A program made the translations under genes and the position numbers. The notes below the pieces were generated by a model that saw only the letters and a program-made list of their open reading frames with translations, was not told the origin of the DNA and searched no databases. A stretch of DNA of 64,000 nt. It comes from Lepturacanthus savala (taxonomy: Eukaryota > Chordata > Actinopteri > Scombriformes > Trichiuridae). Numbering within the stretch: position 1 is the first letter of the stretch; each line of letters opens with the position of its first letter. This document shows positions 1 through 12,585 of the stretch, piece by piece. The DNA is taken from the NCBI GenBank assembly GCA_030544235.1, contig CM060478.1:1163727-1227726 (forward strand), given 5' to 3'.

Positions 1-102
1 TTTTTGACTTTGACCCAGTTATAAAATCAGATTCTAAAGCAATAAAAAACAATCACAACCTTTTTTTTTTTACCATGTCTAAGAATATTTCCTGCACAGT
101 TC

Positions 103-141
103 CCAATAGCCAGGGCTTCGTTCTAAAGCCCTGGCTATTGG
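103..141. repeat. Perfect 16-bp hairpin
   Basis: Two perfectly complementary 16-base arms (103-118 and 126-141, core AGCCAGGGCTT) are separated by a 7-base loop. The flanks are T-rich and ordinary. It could be a cruciform site, the remains of a MITE, or chance folding. No mature small-RNA evidence is available, so no RNA gene is called. Confidence 0.8.
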
Positions 142-1040
142 CTATCAGATTTAAATGCTCCTAATCATGGTAAATTTCCATTGGGTCTCACGGCTAAAGG
201 TGGTTAAACTTTGGTCCTCATTGGTTTTCATCTTGCTATCTCCTGACCTCATGCTTCCATTGCCTCATCCATGGTGTCAATCAATGAGAAACAACTTTAA
301 GACCATAACTTTTGCATTATTTGCACATAGAAACCAAAGATTGAAGCGTAGTATTGTTGTAAATGACCCTACCTTACCGCTCATAGCATCTTCTTCTAAA
401 TTTCCTGAAAACCAACTTGCGACCCAGTGTGTTGGTAACTGGGCTGCTTATCAACGCTGCTGTCATGTCAAGGTGCTTCCAAGCATAAACAGATGCTAAA
501 TTCCATTAACTTGGGGGGGATAATATGTTTTTAATTGAAAACAGAGTGGAAGAAATATGTGTTAGCATGTATTTTTAAGTATTAGGATGTGACTTGAGGA
601 TTTGAAATGATGTTTCCATCGTGTGCAGCAGGTAAAAGCCGAGAGGTGAAGAGGTACTTGACATATAAAATGTGGTTTGATGAGAAAATGGAAACATGTA
701 CAGTAAAATCCTACACAAAGAGGACTTCAACTATATAATCATGCCTCATAGGAAGTTATGATTAGCATGCAGGGAGTCTGTCGAGACAGTGCAGTGATAA
801 TTGGCATGTTGACTGCAATCAAAAGCTTCATTAAAAAACTTCACACCAATCTTTCTCTCTGTCTGCCTGTAGCTGAAGGTGAGAGCAGCGTGACAGTGAC
901 CCGGATAACTACCAATCCACATCTTCAAACAGCCTCTCTCCTTCTTTCTCATTTATTTTCCTTGACTCTGCCTACCTTGTTTGGTCTGGAATCTCAGACT
1001 CTCCAGTTTTATCCAAGCTATAATTACCAGTAAAAAGACC
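142..1040. other. Non-coding, no gene seen
   Basis: AT-rich sequence with no open frame resembling a known protein, no simple repeat longer than a few units and no recognised transposon. The overlapping small open frames on both strands show no family signature. Confidence 0.5.
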
Positions 1041-2055
1041 AACCAGCTGGACCTCTGGCTAAAAGACGAGGTCTTAGTCCACGTCAAACTGAACCATGGT
1101 TTGGTTTTGATTCTACTGTGAAAATTTTTAGATCAATTATCAGGACCGGAAAAAGAAAAAAAAAACTGTGGTACCAACATGGAAGAAAACCATAGATTTA
1201 GAACAATAGATGTAACAGGACATCATATATCATGGGATAAGTGGTCAATATGACTGTAACAAAGCTCTATCTGCTGCAGATGGGGAAAAAATAGTACAAG
1301 ATACTATACAGTAACCTCTTGGAAACCTGGATGAGCTGGACCTTGGTCTGGCTGAAAGAGGAGGTTTCAGTCCAGGTCAAACTGAACCATGGTTTAGGTT
1401 CAATTCTAGCGTGAAAACCTTTTTTTTTGCTGTTGGATGGTTTGGTCCAACAATCAGAACTGGAAAAAGGAAATGACCAGAAGAAACCCATAGATATAGA
1501 CCCATAGATAGAACAGGACATCATTGGTTGGGTGATTAGAGACTTTAACATGAACTAGAAAAATGGTCAATATGACGGTAACAGCCAGAAAGATATCCTG
1601 AGAGTTTCTATTTGTTGTAGATGGTGAAAAATAGTACAATATACTGGTTGACAGTGACCTCTTGACCAACCAGCTGGACCTTGGTCTGGCCTAAAAGAGG
1701 AGGTCTCAGTCCAGGTCAAACTGAACCATGGTTTAGGTTCAATTCTAGTGTAAAAACCTGATTTGTTGTTGGATGGTTTGGGCTATGGTAAAAAAAAACC
1801 TATGGTAGCAACATGTGAGAGGAATAAAATGCAACAGGACATCGTATATCATGGGATAAACATCAGTTGGGTGATTGGAGACTTTGACTTAAACTGGAAA
1901 AATGGTCAATATGACAGAAACAAAGGCAGAAAGATATGCTGAGAGTTCTATTTGTTGCAGATGGTAAAAAAAAGAAATAGTACAATATACTCAAACAAAA
2001 AGAGATTTGGATGTGCTACTGAAAAATGCATGATGAACGTACCGTGACCTCTTGG
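1041..2055. repeat. Three-copy tandem repeat, unit about 290-340 bp
   Basis: Three diverged copies begin near 1041, 1331 and 1669. Each carries AGCTGGACC, GTCAAACTGAACCATGG, a (t)AACAGGACATC segment, GGTCAATATGAC, an AGATGG...ATAGTAC segment and a closing GTGACCTCTTG. Copies differ by substitutions and small indels, so the duplication is old. The third copy ends exactly where a minus-strand Tc1 transposase fragment begins, and the shared GTGACCTCTTG is itself Tc1-like when read on the minus strand. Confidence 0.8.
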
Positions 2056-2250
2056 AGGATTCCTTCCTGTTCTTGGGGTAATTCTGGTTTGTTGGTTTTC
2101 ATGTTTTCTCCATTTGTGGATAATGGATCTCACTGTGGTTCACTGCAGCTGCGAAGCTTTAGAAATGGCTTTATAACCTTTTGTCAGACTGAGGGACCTC
2201 AATTACTTTCTTTCTTGTTTGTTCCTGAATTTCTTTAGATCTCGGCGTAC
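2042..2250 (-). pseudogene. Tc1-like transposase fragment (helix-turn-helix region)
   Basis: Read on the minus strand this resembles the N-terminal DNA-binding part of a Tc1 transposase. Visible pieces are an EEIQEQ-like stretch, a KAISKA-like stretch and IIHKWRKHENQQTRITPRTG, which matches the second helix-turn-helix and GRP-type linker of the family. It matches the nucleotide sequence of the Tc1 relic at about 48.1 kb. The catalytic DDE region is absent and frames are disrupted, so this is a dead fragment. The breakpoint on its low-coordinate side coincides with the end of the three-copy repeat. Confidence 0.7.
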
Positions 2251-2406
2251 CATCTAACGTTTGAGGATCTTTTGGTCTACTCCACTTTGTCAGGCGGTGA
2301 TTTCTTGATTGAGATCAGGTGTTGCAGTAATCAGGCCTGGGTTTAACTAGAGAGATTGAACTCAGGTGTGATAAACTACAGTTAATTTAGGTTCGTAGGT
2401 TTGGAT

Positions 2407-2460
2407 TTTAGGGTCACATGGTCTGCTGGAGCCAATCCCAGCACGCCATGTGACTCTAAA
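2407..2460. repeat. Long two-stage hairpin
   Basis: Outer arms 2407-2421 and 2446-2460 pair at 14 of 15 positions (core GTCACATGG/CCATGTGAC). Inside them, 2424-2429 (TGCTGG) pairs with 2438-2443 (CCAGCA) around an 8-base loop. The inner part resembles a GCTGGAGCCAATCCCAGC segment that I recall as a common dispersed sequence in fish genomes, so a repeat origin is likely. Confidence 0.7.
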
Positions 2461-4540
2461 CGTGCTTGTGCTCAATAAATATGTTGATACGTACCAGGAG
2501 GAAGAGGCGTTAGCCATTTGTGTTAATAATTGATGGAGTTCAAATGGAGGAGGTCACAGAGACTAGATTATTCAGAATAACTCGTCCTGGACTAACCATC
2601 TAACACCTTTCTCTGAGAAAGAACAAGGAGCAGCAAGTGTGATTGTGTGAATAGCAAATCAGATGGCCAGAAGGGCGCTCAAAGAAATATCACAGACTTT
2701 AATATATGCTCAAATAAGGGACAGTGTGAGGAAATGCTGACTCTATCTGACAAATAAACATCTTAATGTCTCCTGAACGAGGCTGTAAGGACGGGTTTGT
2801 GGTTTTCAAATGCAAATAACCTACTTGTAAATAAGATTCTTGGTTTGGTTAATGGGAATTTACCAAGAATAGAGGCTGGAATGGGTAGAAGGATATTTAT
2901 AGATGTGGGTTTTCAGGATTGATGTATGTAGAGTCAGATTAGCCATAATAAAAACACATATTCCACCATTTTACCTGGGTATTGCTTATAATCGACACCT
3001 ATAGGCAAAACCTGTGTTTCTTAGTTGTACAGCAACTGTTTTACTGAAAGAATCAACACGACCAGGAGGCTGACATCACATTTCACGCGTCAGTAGAGTA
3101 GATGAGAGATTTTCTCTTTTTTTTTCATCCCTCTAGACAGGAACATTTGTCTTATACTCATTACTGCGAATAAAAAAAAGGACTATTGGCGTAATAGTAG
3201 AAAACACAAGGATTATAAAGACAACATAAGCCTCTTTCATCATAGTTTCTTATTACAGCAAGTAAAACTTGACTCTAGTAAGATTGGACTGTGTGCATTT
3301 GTAAAATACTCCATCAGACATGAAATTGCTTTTAAACTCAACCAAAATGAAAACAGTGATTTTTTTCCATCCTTCCTATTAACTACCATCGGTGATGTCT
3401 CCGTTCAACCCCAAAAATCTCAAAAGAAACGTGAAAGAATGTTTAAAGAATTTAAAATTCACACTGGGCTTGTGGTTTAGCCTTGAAGTATCAAGGAAAC
3501 GATTGGTTTACAGCCTTTTTCTGATTATTTTGGTGAGAACATTTACAGATTTGCCTCCTCTAAACTCAACCCACCATATCTGTCATCCTTATTTCACTTA
3601 TTCTAACTTCGGGATCCGTCTCTGAACCTTCGACCCTGTAGCCAGAGGTTTTCATATGTGCAAAACACCCAAACAGTCACAAAGATGGCTTCAATATAAA
3701 ATTCCATCTATCAAAAAAACCCTATTACAGTTTCTGGAGTTGAAACCAAGGTCAAACCTGAAACTCGTATTTCTTCAAATGCTTTTAAACTCAGATTAAA
3801 GGATCTATGAGGAGTTTTAGGAAGTGGAAGACCACATTTCCCATGAGCCCCTTCCCCCCCAATGCTGTCACAATCCTTAGGATTCTACATAGAATAGAAT
3901 AAATTGGACTCATTTTCAGGTAATGTAGACTCGCCCACATTAAGATGAGTTTCATATCCATAAATAAACTGTAATTTCTCAGGTGAGGACAGTCTAAAAC
4001 TTTCAGTACCTATACATAATAGCCGGCATTAAAACTTCATTAAATGTGCTGTATATATAATTTACTTTGATTTAAAACTACTGGTATTAAAATGCATAGA
4101 AATCAGTTTTTTTCTTGACAGATCGTTAAAGCTCTACTTCCAGATGGTATGATAATGTGTGCAAAACACATCCAGTGTCTAACTTTAACTGTTAAAAGAA
4201 CTTTTCAGTTACCTTAAATTCTTATAGAAATCAGACACTTTTCCACTGCTTTTAATAGAAGAATCCATAATTGTTTCCATGGCAACTAAAGCAAGCCTTC
4301 ACCCCGTTCCTCGTTATGAAAGCACATCTGCAGGTGTCAATGGCTGCGGCTCGTGTGTGTGTTTATACCATTTCATTATTTATCTCTCTCCATACTCAAC
4401 ATTTGATGGCCGGGGAAAAAATCAATAGCACATCTATTAAAGTTAAGTCTATTAAAGTTTCAATTGTTGTCGCAGTCCAACGGCTGCAGTGCCTGAAATT
4501 TTCCTCATTTTATTACGTGCTGGATGTGCGGCGAGAAATA
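2461..4540. other. Non-coding, no gene seen
   Basis: AT-rich unique-looking sequence. No exon with plausible splice borders, no tandem array and no recognised transposon was identified. Confidence 0.45.
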
Positions 4541-4990
4541 TAGTGTGCTCGAGCTGTTGTTATTGCTGAGCCGAGGTTATTTCTGTCTTCGAGAGCTCTT
4601 CCCAATCTGTTCGCAGAGCATAGATCACTTAAGCCCTCTTTAGAAATTGCACTGCGAAACCCTCTGATACATTCCCAATGGATCTTTCCCAGTGTCTTCG
4701 GTTTAATGAGTAAAAGCCATCAACAGAGCCAATCAGGATGTTTCGGCGGGAGACACAACACGACGCTAATAACCAGGAATCCTGCTTTCAAAATAAGAGC
4801 GGCAACAAGAAATCGATCGCTTGGTTTATTTCTCTTTTTCTTGATATTTTTGTGATATTTTCAGGGCTCGTCTTCACCTTTCTTCCCCCTCGCTGTTCGT
4901 GTCCCTCCCTCCTCTGAAATAACCTCCATGGCTAATGATCTGCCATGACCTCAGTGATCGTTAATTGAATAATAAATGAGCAGATCTTAT
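4541..4990. other. Candidate conserved non-coding element
   Basis: A non-repetitive, compositionally balanced island between AT-rich flanks. It contains homeodomain-type cores such as GATCGTTAATTGAATAATAA near its end, and pyrimidine-rich segments. No open frame is sustained. The candidate enhancer status is inference from texture only. Confidence 0.3.
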
Positions 4991-7900
4991 CCAGGGCTCA
5001 TCTCCGGAGAACACACACACAAACACATACACACCACACGCAGTATAGACTCCAAGGTCATACATGAAGAGCTGAATACCGACTGAGGGAGGATTCTTGT
5101 AGAATTCGATCTGTATTTTGCATTTGTGCTTTGGTGAGAACGTGTTAAACATAGAGTTTACTGAACGTTAATGACTTCAACACTAATCAATATATTGGAT
5201 ACTATCAATAAATCAAACTGAACGCCTACGCAATCGATTAGAAACTTACTAAGAATTGAGCAATTTGAAGATTCAGGTGTTGGTGGAGAACAAAACAGAG
5301 CTCAAAACAATAAATATTGACATTTATTTTTTTAGATTCTCTCTAAAAAGAACAGTGTCAAAACACACTTTCTTTTTTTCTGAGATTCATTTTAAGACTA
5401 TCTACACTGACAAAAGCTTTGGATGCTGAGAAAACTCTTTAACTCTCTATTCCCACATTCAAACCAGTAAAAACACACATTCTCAAAGACAGGAAGGGAG
5501 AATATGGCTGAATAAACTTCTGTTTTGAGTTGTGTTTTTGAAGTTCGATAAAAAAGAATGTTAGTGTTTGGATTCTCTACGAGACAAATTGGCACAAATC
5601 TTCCCAGTACAAGTATTATAGGTGGATTGATCTCAGATAGGAGCCTTATAGAGCAGTAAAGACTCCTATCCCCAATCCAGATGTCTCCATAAAGACTAAA
5701 CCTTCAACCTCTGGTAAATGCTGGAGTATAAACGGCTGTAAAGGCTCAAAATGTTCTTTCCCATTTACTCTTTACCCTAAACCCAGCTTTAATGCTTCAG
5801 GGCTTCCCCTGCGAACCCTGAATGTAACGTCACAATACGATGAACTCTGGGTAATTCCCTCAGACAAAGTCTGCAGAAATGAAGACTTAGACAAGGTGTA
5901 CATAAAATGTACGCGACATTAGAGGATTTGCCAGTGGGACATTCCTAAGCCTGAAAAGACCTGGTAGGAACTATCCTCAAAGACCATGACCGAACATTAG
6001 GATTAGTGTGTCACTTTTGTTTTAAAGCTCTTCTAGTGGACAAAACAGTTTGTCAATTTAGTCTAAATATGTCAATGTCTTAGCGTATCACGCATCATGG
6101 AAAGGGAATCTGCCTGTCCTATCCAAGGTTAAAATGATTATACATCTATCTATCCATCTTCTATGACAACAGCCTACACAGAGACCCAGACTTCCTTCCT
6201 AAAACCACCTTTAAAAAGTCTAATTATTGCGTTAGTCTGATTAAAACCAGACTTAAAGTAGATTTAAACAAGTTAGCTTGACTGAAATCAAACTTGCAAA
6301 GTTGGACTAACACAATAGAATAACTCAAACCAGAAGAAGCCAGGTCACCTGGTACGTAGAGTGTATAGAAAGTAGACTTTGCACATGTTTTGCAAGGTTG
6401 TCCATTGTCACCGTCGTCAGTTTAACCTATGATTTGCTGACCTGACCCGTCTTTTGATGTTTGCTGTTAAAAAAGGTCAACTAGCTACAAGCTAAAGAGT
6501 ATGATTTACCTCCTGTACATGTGGACTGGGACAAAGACTAATCCACCTATAACCATAGTATGACTTTGTCCCTCCAGCAGGTCCTGGGCATCCTCCAGGG
6601 TCCGAGGTGTCCAGGAGTCACCCAAACCAGATGCCTGACCCTCCCTAATCTGGTTCCTTGTGATGTGGAGAAGCAGCAGCTCTAATCTGAGCCTCTCCTG
6701 ATTGAATAAGTGTCTCAACCTAGCTCTAAAACCTGGTTTTCACTCTCAGTCCAGTGTTGGTATGGTTCAGGTTGGTAATGGACAGCTTGTTCAGGTACAA
6801 CCTGCCAACAGGATAGACCATGAATTTCATTCATTCTACAAGACGACAGTTGAAATGTTTAATATGAACAACCTCCTAATGTGAAAATGTTCTGCTGGTC
6901 TCATCGAAACTTGGGTCTAGGATGCAAAAGACACAAAATCAACCAAAAATACTTCATCTTTGATTGAAATATTAACACATATTTAAGACAACCAATCGAT
7001 ATTGGTTATCCCCAAGGATACCAGTCCTGTGTGCTAGGTGCCCCAACCAAAAGGTTAATAAAATGATGATAGGCAATGGAATGGAAATGCTAAAATAAGT
7101 GTCCATCCTCTAATGCATAATATAAATGGGGTTTAAAGGAGAACCAGGAGGGTACTGGCCACTTTTGGCCAGTTGTATCTGCAATCTTGTCATCACTACC
7201 CATAGAATATGACTATAGGTAAAGGTAGGAAGGTATATCAGCTGGTAAATCAAGAACTTTGCCTTCCTTTTTCACTCCATTCTTACCAAACAAGACCCTG
7301 ACACATCAATGTTTTGTATGAAACACAAGATGGTAAAAAAACAGTGTTATCCAGTGCAACCAGAATGAAGACAGAGTGACTGCATTGGGCAGTTTGGGTC
7401 CAAAACAGAATATATAATTCAAAAAAGCTACATAAAGCTAAAATATGAAGTGGACTGAGGACACGGTGAACAGGTGATTAAAGAGAAAACAGGGAGAGCA
7501 GGAGCAACCTAGATGCCAAAAAAAACCCTGGAAAACACAATAAAGACAGGCCAGTGACAGGAACCTGTAAAACCTCATAGAAGCTGCCGTCTTCTGCAAA
7601 CAAAAACATAAATATTCCACACGGAGACGTCAGCGAGGATTTAGAACTAAATACAATACACTAAAGACTCACCAAAACCAGACGACAGGAAACATAAACC
7701 AACGTAACCAATGAGTTCATATATCCCGTCTACAGTAAATCTCTGAATACATTCATGAGTCGGAGAGATGTTGAGGACCAGCTCTTGGACACAGGGACTC
7801 GCTGTTTTATCAGAGCTGTTCAGAGCTCACATTACAGCCCTATAACCAGGCTTCTAGTCCCTGCTCAACTTAACGGTCCGGCCCTCTGGCGCAATAGCAC

Positions 7901-8280
7901 GTCCACACATATACGTGATTACATGTGCATGATATGACTGGGTATAACCAGAGATATCAGGAGTCCAGGCCAATAAAAATGGAGTAGTAGGATCCAGAGA
8001 GGACAGGAAGCGAGAGTTGACGACGATGAGCGTCCAGCAGCTGTGGAGTTTGGCTGGAATACGACGAGGAAGGCGTGAGGGTAACGTCCCCACATGAACT
8101 GATAGGAACACACACTAACTGGCCTTCATGTTTAGAATGGTAAGTCGCTCAGTGTGTGAATGTAGATGTGGCGGATGCTAAGCTACCAGTTACTTCGAGC
8201 TACGAGTGTGAGGAAGTCGTTAAGCTTCTTAAAGGGACAGTCCATAATATTAGGCTGCATTAGCAGCATCTATGGCAGAA
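4991..8280. other. Non-coding, little recognisable
   Basis: Mostly unique sequence with scattered small open frames of no recognised family. A short CA-rich stretch lies near 5010-5040 and an 18-bp palindrome (AACCAATCGATATTGGTT) near 6990. Nothing supports a gene. Confidence 0.4.
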
Positions 8281-8283
8281 ATG

Positions 8284-8425
8284 CAGTGGCGTGCACAGAC
8301 GTTTTGAAGGCATCTACGCTGTATTGTCTGTATTTTATATGACTTGTACGTTTTCAAAACATAGGCGTAAGGAGGGGGGTTAAAGAAATGGAGCAAAAAA
8401 GGGTGAAACCATTTGTTGGTCCCAG
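8284..8425. mobile_element. Possible hAT-like terminus fragment
   Basis: The segment starts CAGTGGCGTGCACAGAC, of the CAGNGG...type seen at ends of many fish hAT-derived repeats. No matching second end or target duplication was found, so this is weak. Confidence 0.25.
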
Positions 8426-8529
8426 TGGAATCTGGAGTATATGTCTTTTTACCAAGAGGCCACTTTAATGCACGTTTAAAGAATTACAAATGGCATGTTT
8501 AGACATTTCTAAATGTCTAAAGCCTGGTT

Positions 8530-8860
8530 ATCTCCTGGTTAAATCCTCAGCGGGAACGTTGGCCTCACACCTGACAAAGCAGCAGAAGGTCCACTGTCCA
8601 CTTCCTCTGAAGCAGATCCAGCTAATCATCCATCAAGGTTATATTTGATGGCAGCTTGCAGTAAACTCCCTCAGTAATTGGTCCATTCAACCTCTCCTAG
8701 GTGTGTTTTATCTCTAATGGCTTTTCAATTCTGCCATTTCCACCACCAGGCAGCGGGGCCTTGAAATAAATCACTTATAATTCGGTGTTTTTTCCTCCGA
8801 CATCAGCCATTTAAATCGCTCTGATTTATTGGTGCTTTTACTTCATTCATTCATTCTGTT
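8530..8860. other. Candidate conserved non-coding element
   Basis: A non-repetitive island with balanced composition and motif clusters (GCTAATCATCCATCAAGG, CAGTAATTGG, TTTAAATCGCTCTGATTTATTGG). No sustained open frame. It resembles developmental enhancers in texture. Conservation could not be tested. Confidence 0.35.
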
Positions 8861-11160
8861 ATTTTTTCTTTCTTTCTCTATGTGGTCGTTCAAATCCCAA
8901 ATTTTCTTGATTTTTTTTCCTTTTAATAACCTCGATTCTATTCATGTTCTGTGTCACGTGGTTTACATGTATGTAAATTTATTTCATTGCATGTAACTTT
9001 CTTAAACTATTTCTAATAAAACCTGCTCAAACAACCAGGATGTTTTAGTCTATACTTCAGTAGCGTCATAATATTTCTTGCTACCTGTCACTCAAACTAA
9101 ACTAAAGGTCGTTTTTGACAAGCTGGTTCATTGAAGTCTGGATGCGAGCACACGTGTAAAAACAGAAAACATGTGTTGAAAGACATTTATTGGAAAAGTG
9201 TCTGTTCATCTGTTGTTTTACCACCTCCAGGTTTTCACTTATCTGTGTCTGTTAAAACGAAACGCGATAACTTTGAGTTTGGACGAATTCCATGAACCAA
9301 ACTAAACTTTTTTGACTAGTTTAACCTTCCTCTTGTGTTAGAGTCGATCTGTTTTTAGTTTTAAAATGCATAAAATAACCCTTTAATTATTTTTTTTAAT
9401 TGCCTCAAGGTTTTTCGACTCATGTACCACGTTATATTATAAAATGCTCTGGTTGACTTTATGCTCTCTGTGTTGTTAGGGTTGGTTTTGACCCAGTTAT
9501 TAAAGTCCTTTTGCTGAAAAAATGATATTTTTTAGCTTTTTTAATGAAGTAATAAATATGGGTTGAAATTGACCTGTAATATCATAGATGCTATTATATA
9601 TAATAATATTAAAATAAAAAAAATACATAAAATTAATTAATTCAATAGATGTGTTCTAATACCCCTCAGAAATAATCATAAATAATCATTTATATATGAT
9701 TCTCTTGAGGTTAATTTTACCATTTTTATAAAAAATTGAAATCAATGGGTAAACTGACCCACACCAAATATTATAAAACCTATATTTTAATGGTTAAGGA
9801 ACAAAGAGATGAGAAACTAGATCATGGTTTTAAATATATTTAAGACATGGGTCAGAACCGTGTTAACAGCAGCAAAATGTACCTAAAATATCAAAAGTAA
9901 AAGTACTTGTTACGCAAAATGTCCCTGTTTCAGTGTTATATTTCATAGATAGAGACATATTATAGATATAGTAGAATATATCATTGGTAATTAGCATTTA
10001 TTCAAACAAATCAGGTCCACCTGGACTAAAACATCTCTAGAACTGGTCTGGTTCACCTTGTAATTCTGACATTTTGTGCTTAATTACTTATCAGACACGT
10101 GATTTTAAAGTGGTTTTCAACCTAAATAGAGGTTCTGGGTTCTGGGTATGTCATTTTAGAGACGTCGGCTGATAAATAGACCTAGAGGGGAACAGGTTAA
10201 AGAAAAAAGATGACTCGGGTCAATTTCTGAATATTCTAATGCCTCTTTAGTCAACTTACTTAGAGAGAAAGTCAATTATTCAGAGATCTCCATGTTTCTA
10301 TTGGCTCCAGGCTGAGGAGAAAACACACTTTCTGTCTGGATTGTTTCATGAAATAGTCAATAAAAGCTCAGACGAGGAGATTCACCAGAGACGAGGTCCC
10401 TCCGGGACTCAGTCCAACACAGGTGAGCTTCTCAAGGATCCGCAGGCAGAATTTCAACCTTGTGTTATTTCTGTTTTTCAGAAGGCATAAAAATCCAGGA
10501 AATTCATGAAAAACCACGAGATTCATGGTGATGTTTGGTTTGTCTGCTGCGTCGTTTTATATGGATTTATTTAATTTATCCAGTGATTTAACCACTAAAT
10601 GGAACCAAGGACTCGTTCACTGGGTATATTTGCATGTTGTACCTTCACTTCTTTGGAAATGAAGGAAAAGCCAATGACCTTCAAGGCTTAAATGGAGGTT
10701 TGAATGAAAAAAATACACAATTATATCAATAGTTATAGCAGGACACAGAGATCTTCAAGGTCTGTGTGGGTCATGAATGAATACATACATTTATACGTTC
10801 TAAGATATTCACATTAGCAGTATGGAGAGGTCACATCTAACCAACAAACAAGCAACAAGCAACACAGGAATATAAATGCTTTGGTCTATAATTCAGACGC
10901 AGACATGTTTTTTACATGTGCAGTTTGGTTCTTCCAAGTCCAAATCTTACGGTTAAACTGTCACTGAGCTGAAGAAGAGAAGATAATGTGTTTGGATTGG
11001 TTGGTCAGTCCATCATTGTGAATCATCTCAATACGTATTAAAATTATATTTGAGGGTGATTTAGTTTCGGTGGTGATGATTCATTTGAAAGTCCAAAATG
11101 TTCAGCTCACAGTCTTCGTTCACTCTCAGGTTATTGGTTTCAAATCTCTGTGACTGATGT
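8861..11160. other. AT-rich non-coding, possible dispersed repeat
   Basis: Contains several 'gacccagtt' and 'gggtca' type segments (about 9320-9850), similar to the first bases of the window, which suggests an old dispersed non-autonomous repeat. No gene is visible. Confidence 0.35.
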
Positions 11161-11361
11161 CTGCTGAGTGGATTTAACCCTTTCAGTTTGAGAATGAAGA
11201 GAGAAAATGACTCATAACCTCCTGAGAGAAAAGGTTTCTTTTTATTTCCTTCATCTTTCCTTCCTCATTCTTTCCTTCTAGCGACAGATGATGGATCCTA
11301 CTGACACCATGGGGCTCTTCTGGATCAAACTCAAATGACTGTTGTTTTTTTGTCACAACCT

Positions 11362-12138
<777 letters not shown>

Positions 12139-12179
12139 CACCCATGTGCATCTGTACCTTAGACTTTCTCTAGTGTCAC

Positions 12180-12500
12180 CAAGCAGGTAAATGTTCCCAT
12201 ATCCAGTGAAACAGCTCAACATTTACAGCATGGTCTGCCACTTGTGCCGACAGATGATGGATCCTACTGACAGCCTGAGTTCTCCTCTATTGCCACCATG
12301 GGGCTGACATTTGTTCCTCTGGGTGAAATGTCTCGAAAAACTGATTTTTTTTTTCCGCCACAACATTTCACCTGAGACGGATTGCAATAACCTGGGCAAT
12401 AATCCCTTACTTTGTTTTATGACCTGGCAAATACCATGTTTAGAGCTAATTAGCAAACGTAATAAGAGGGTGAACATGGTAAACATTTATGTTGTAGATA
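12180..12500. other. Candidate conserved non-coding element, parent of the duplicated module
   Basis: Non-repetitive sequence with GAGCTAATTAGCAAACGTAA and other AT-core motifs. Its part at 12245-12315 (GACAGATGATGGATCCTACT then CAGCCTGAGTTCTCC) recurs inside the two 0.8-kb tandem units downstream, and a shorter piece lies at 11283. The element therefore seems to have been split and partly copied by growth of the neighbouring arrays. Confidence 0.4.
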
Positions 12501-12527
12501 GATGTGAATTCCACAACTCGGTGGCGT

Positions 12528-12574
12528 AATGTGAATTCTACAACGTTATGTCACTATGTTGTAGAATTCACATT
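12528..12574. repeat. Perfect 17-bp hairpin
   Basis: Arms 12528-12544 and 12558-12574 (core GTGAATTCTACAAC) are exact reverse complements around a 13-base loop. A third, imperfect direct copy (GATGTGAATTCCACAAC) lies just upstream near 12501-12517. Confidence 0.85.
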
Positions 12575-12585
12575 TATCTCAGAGC

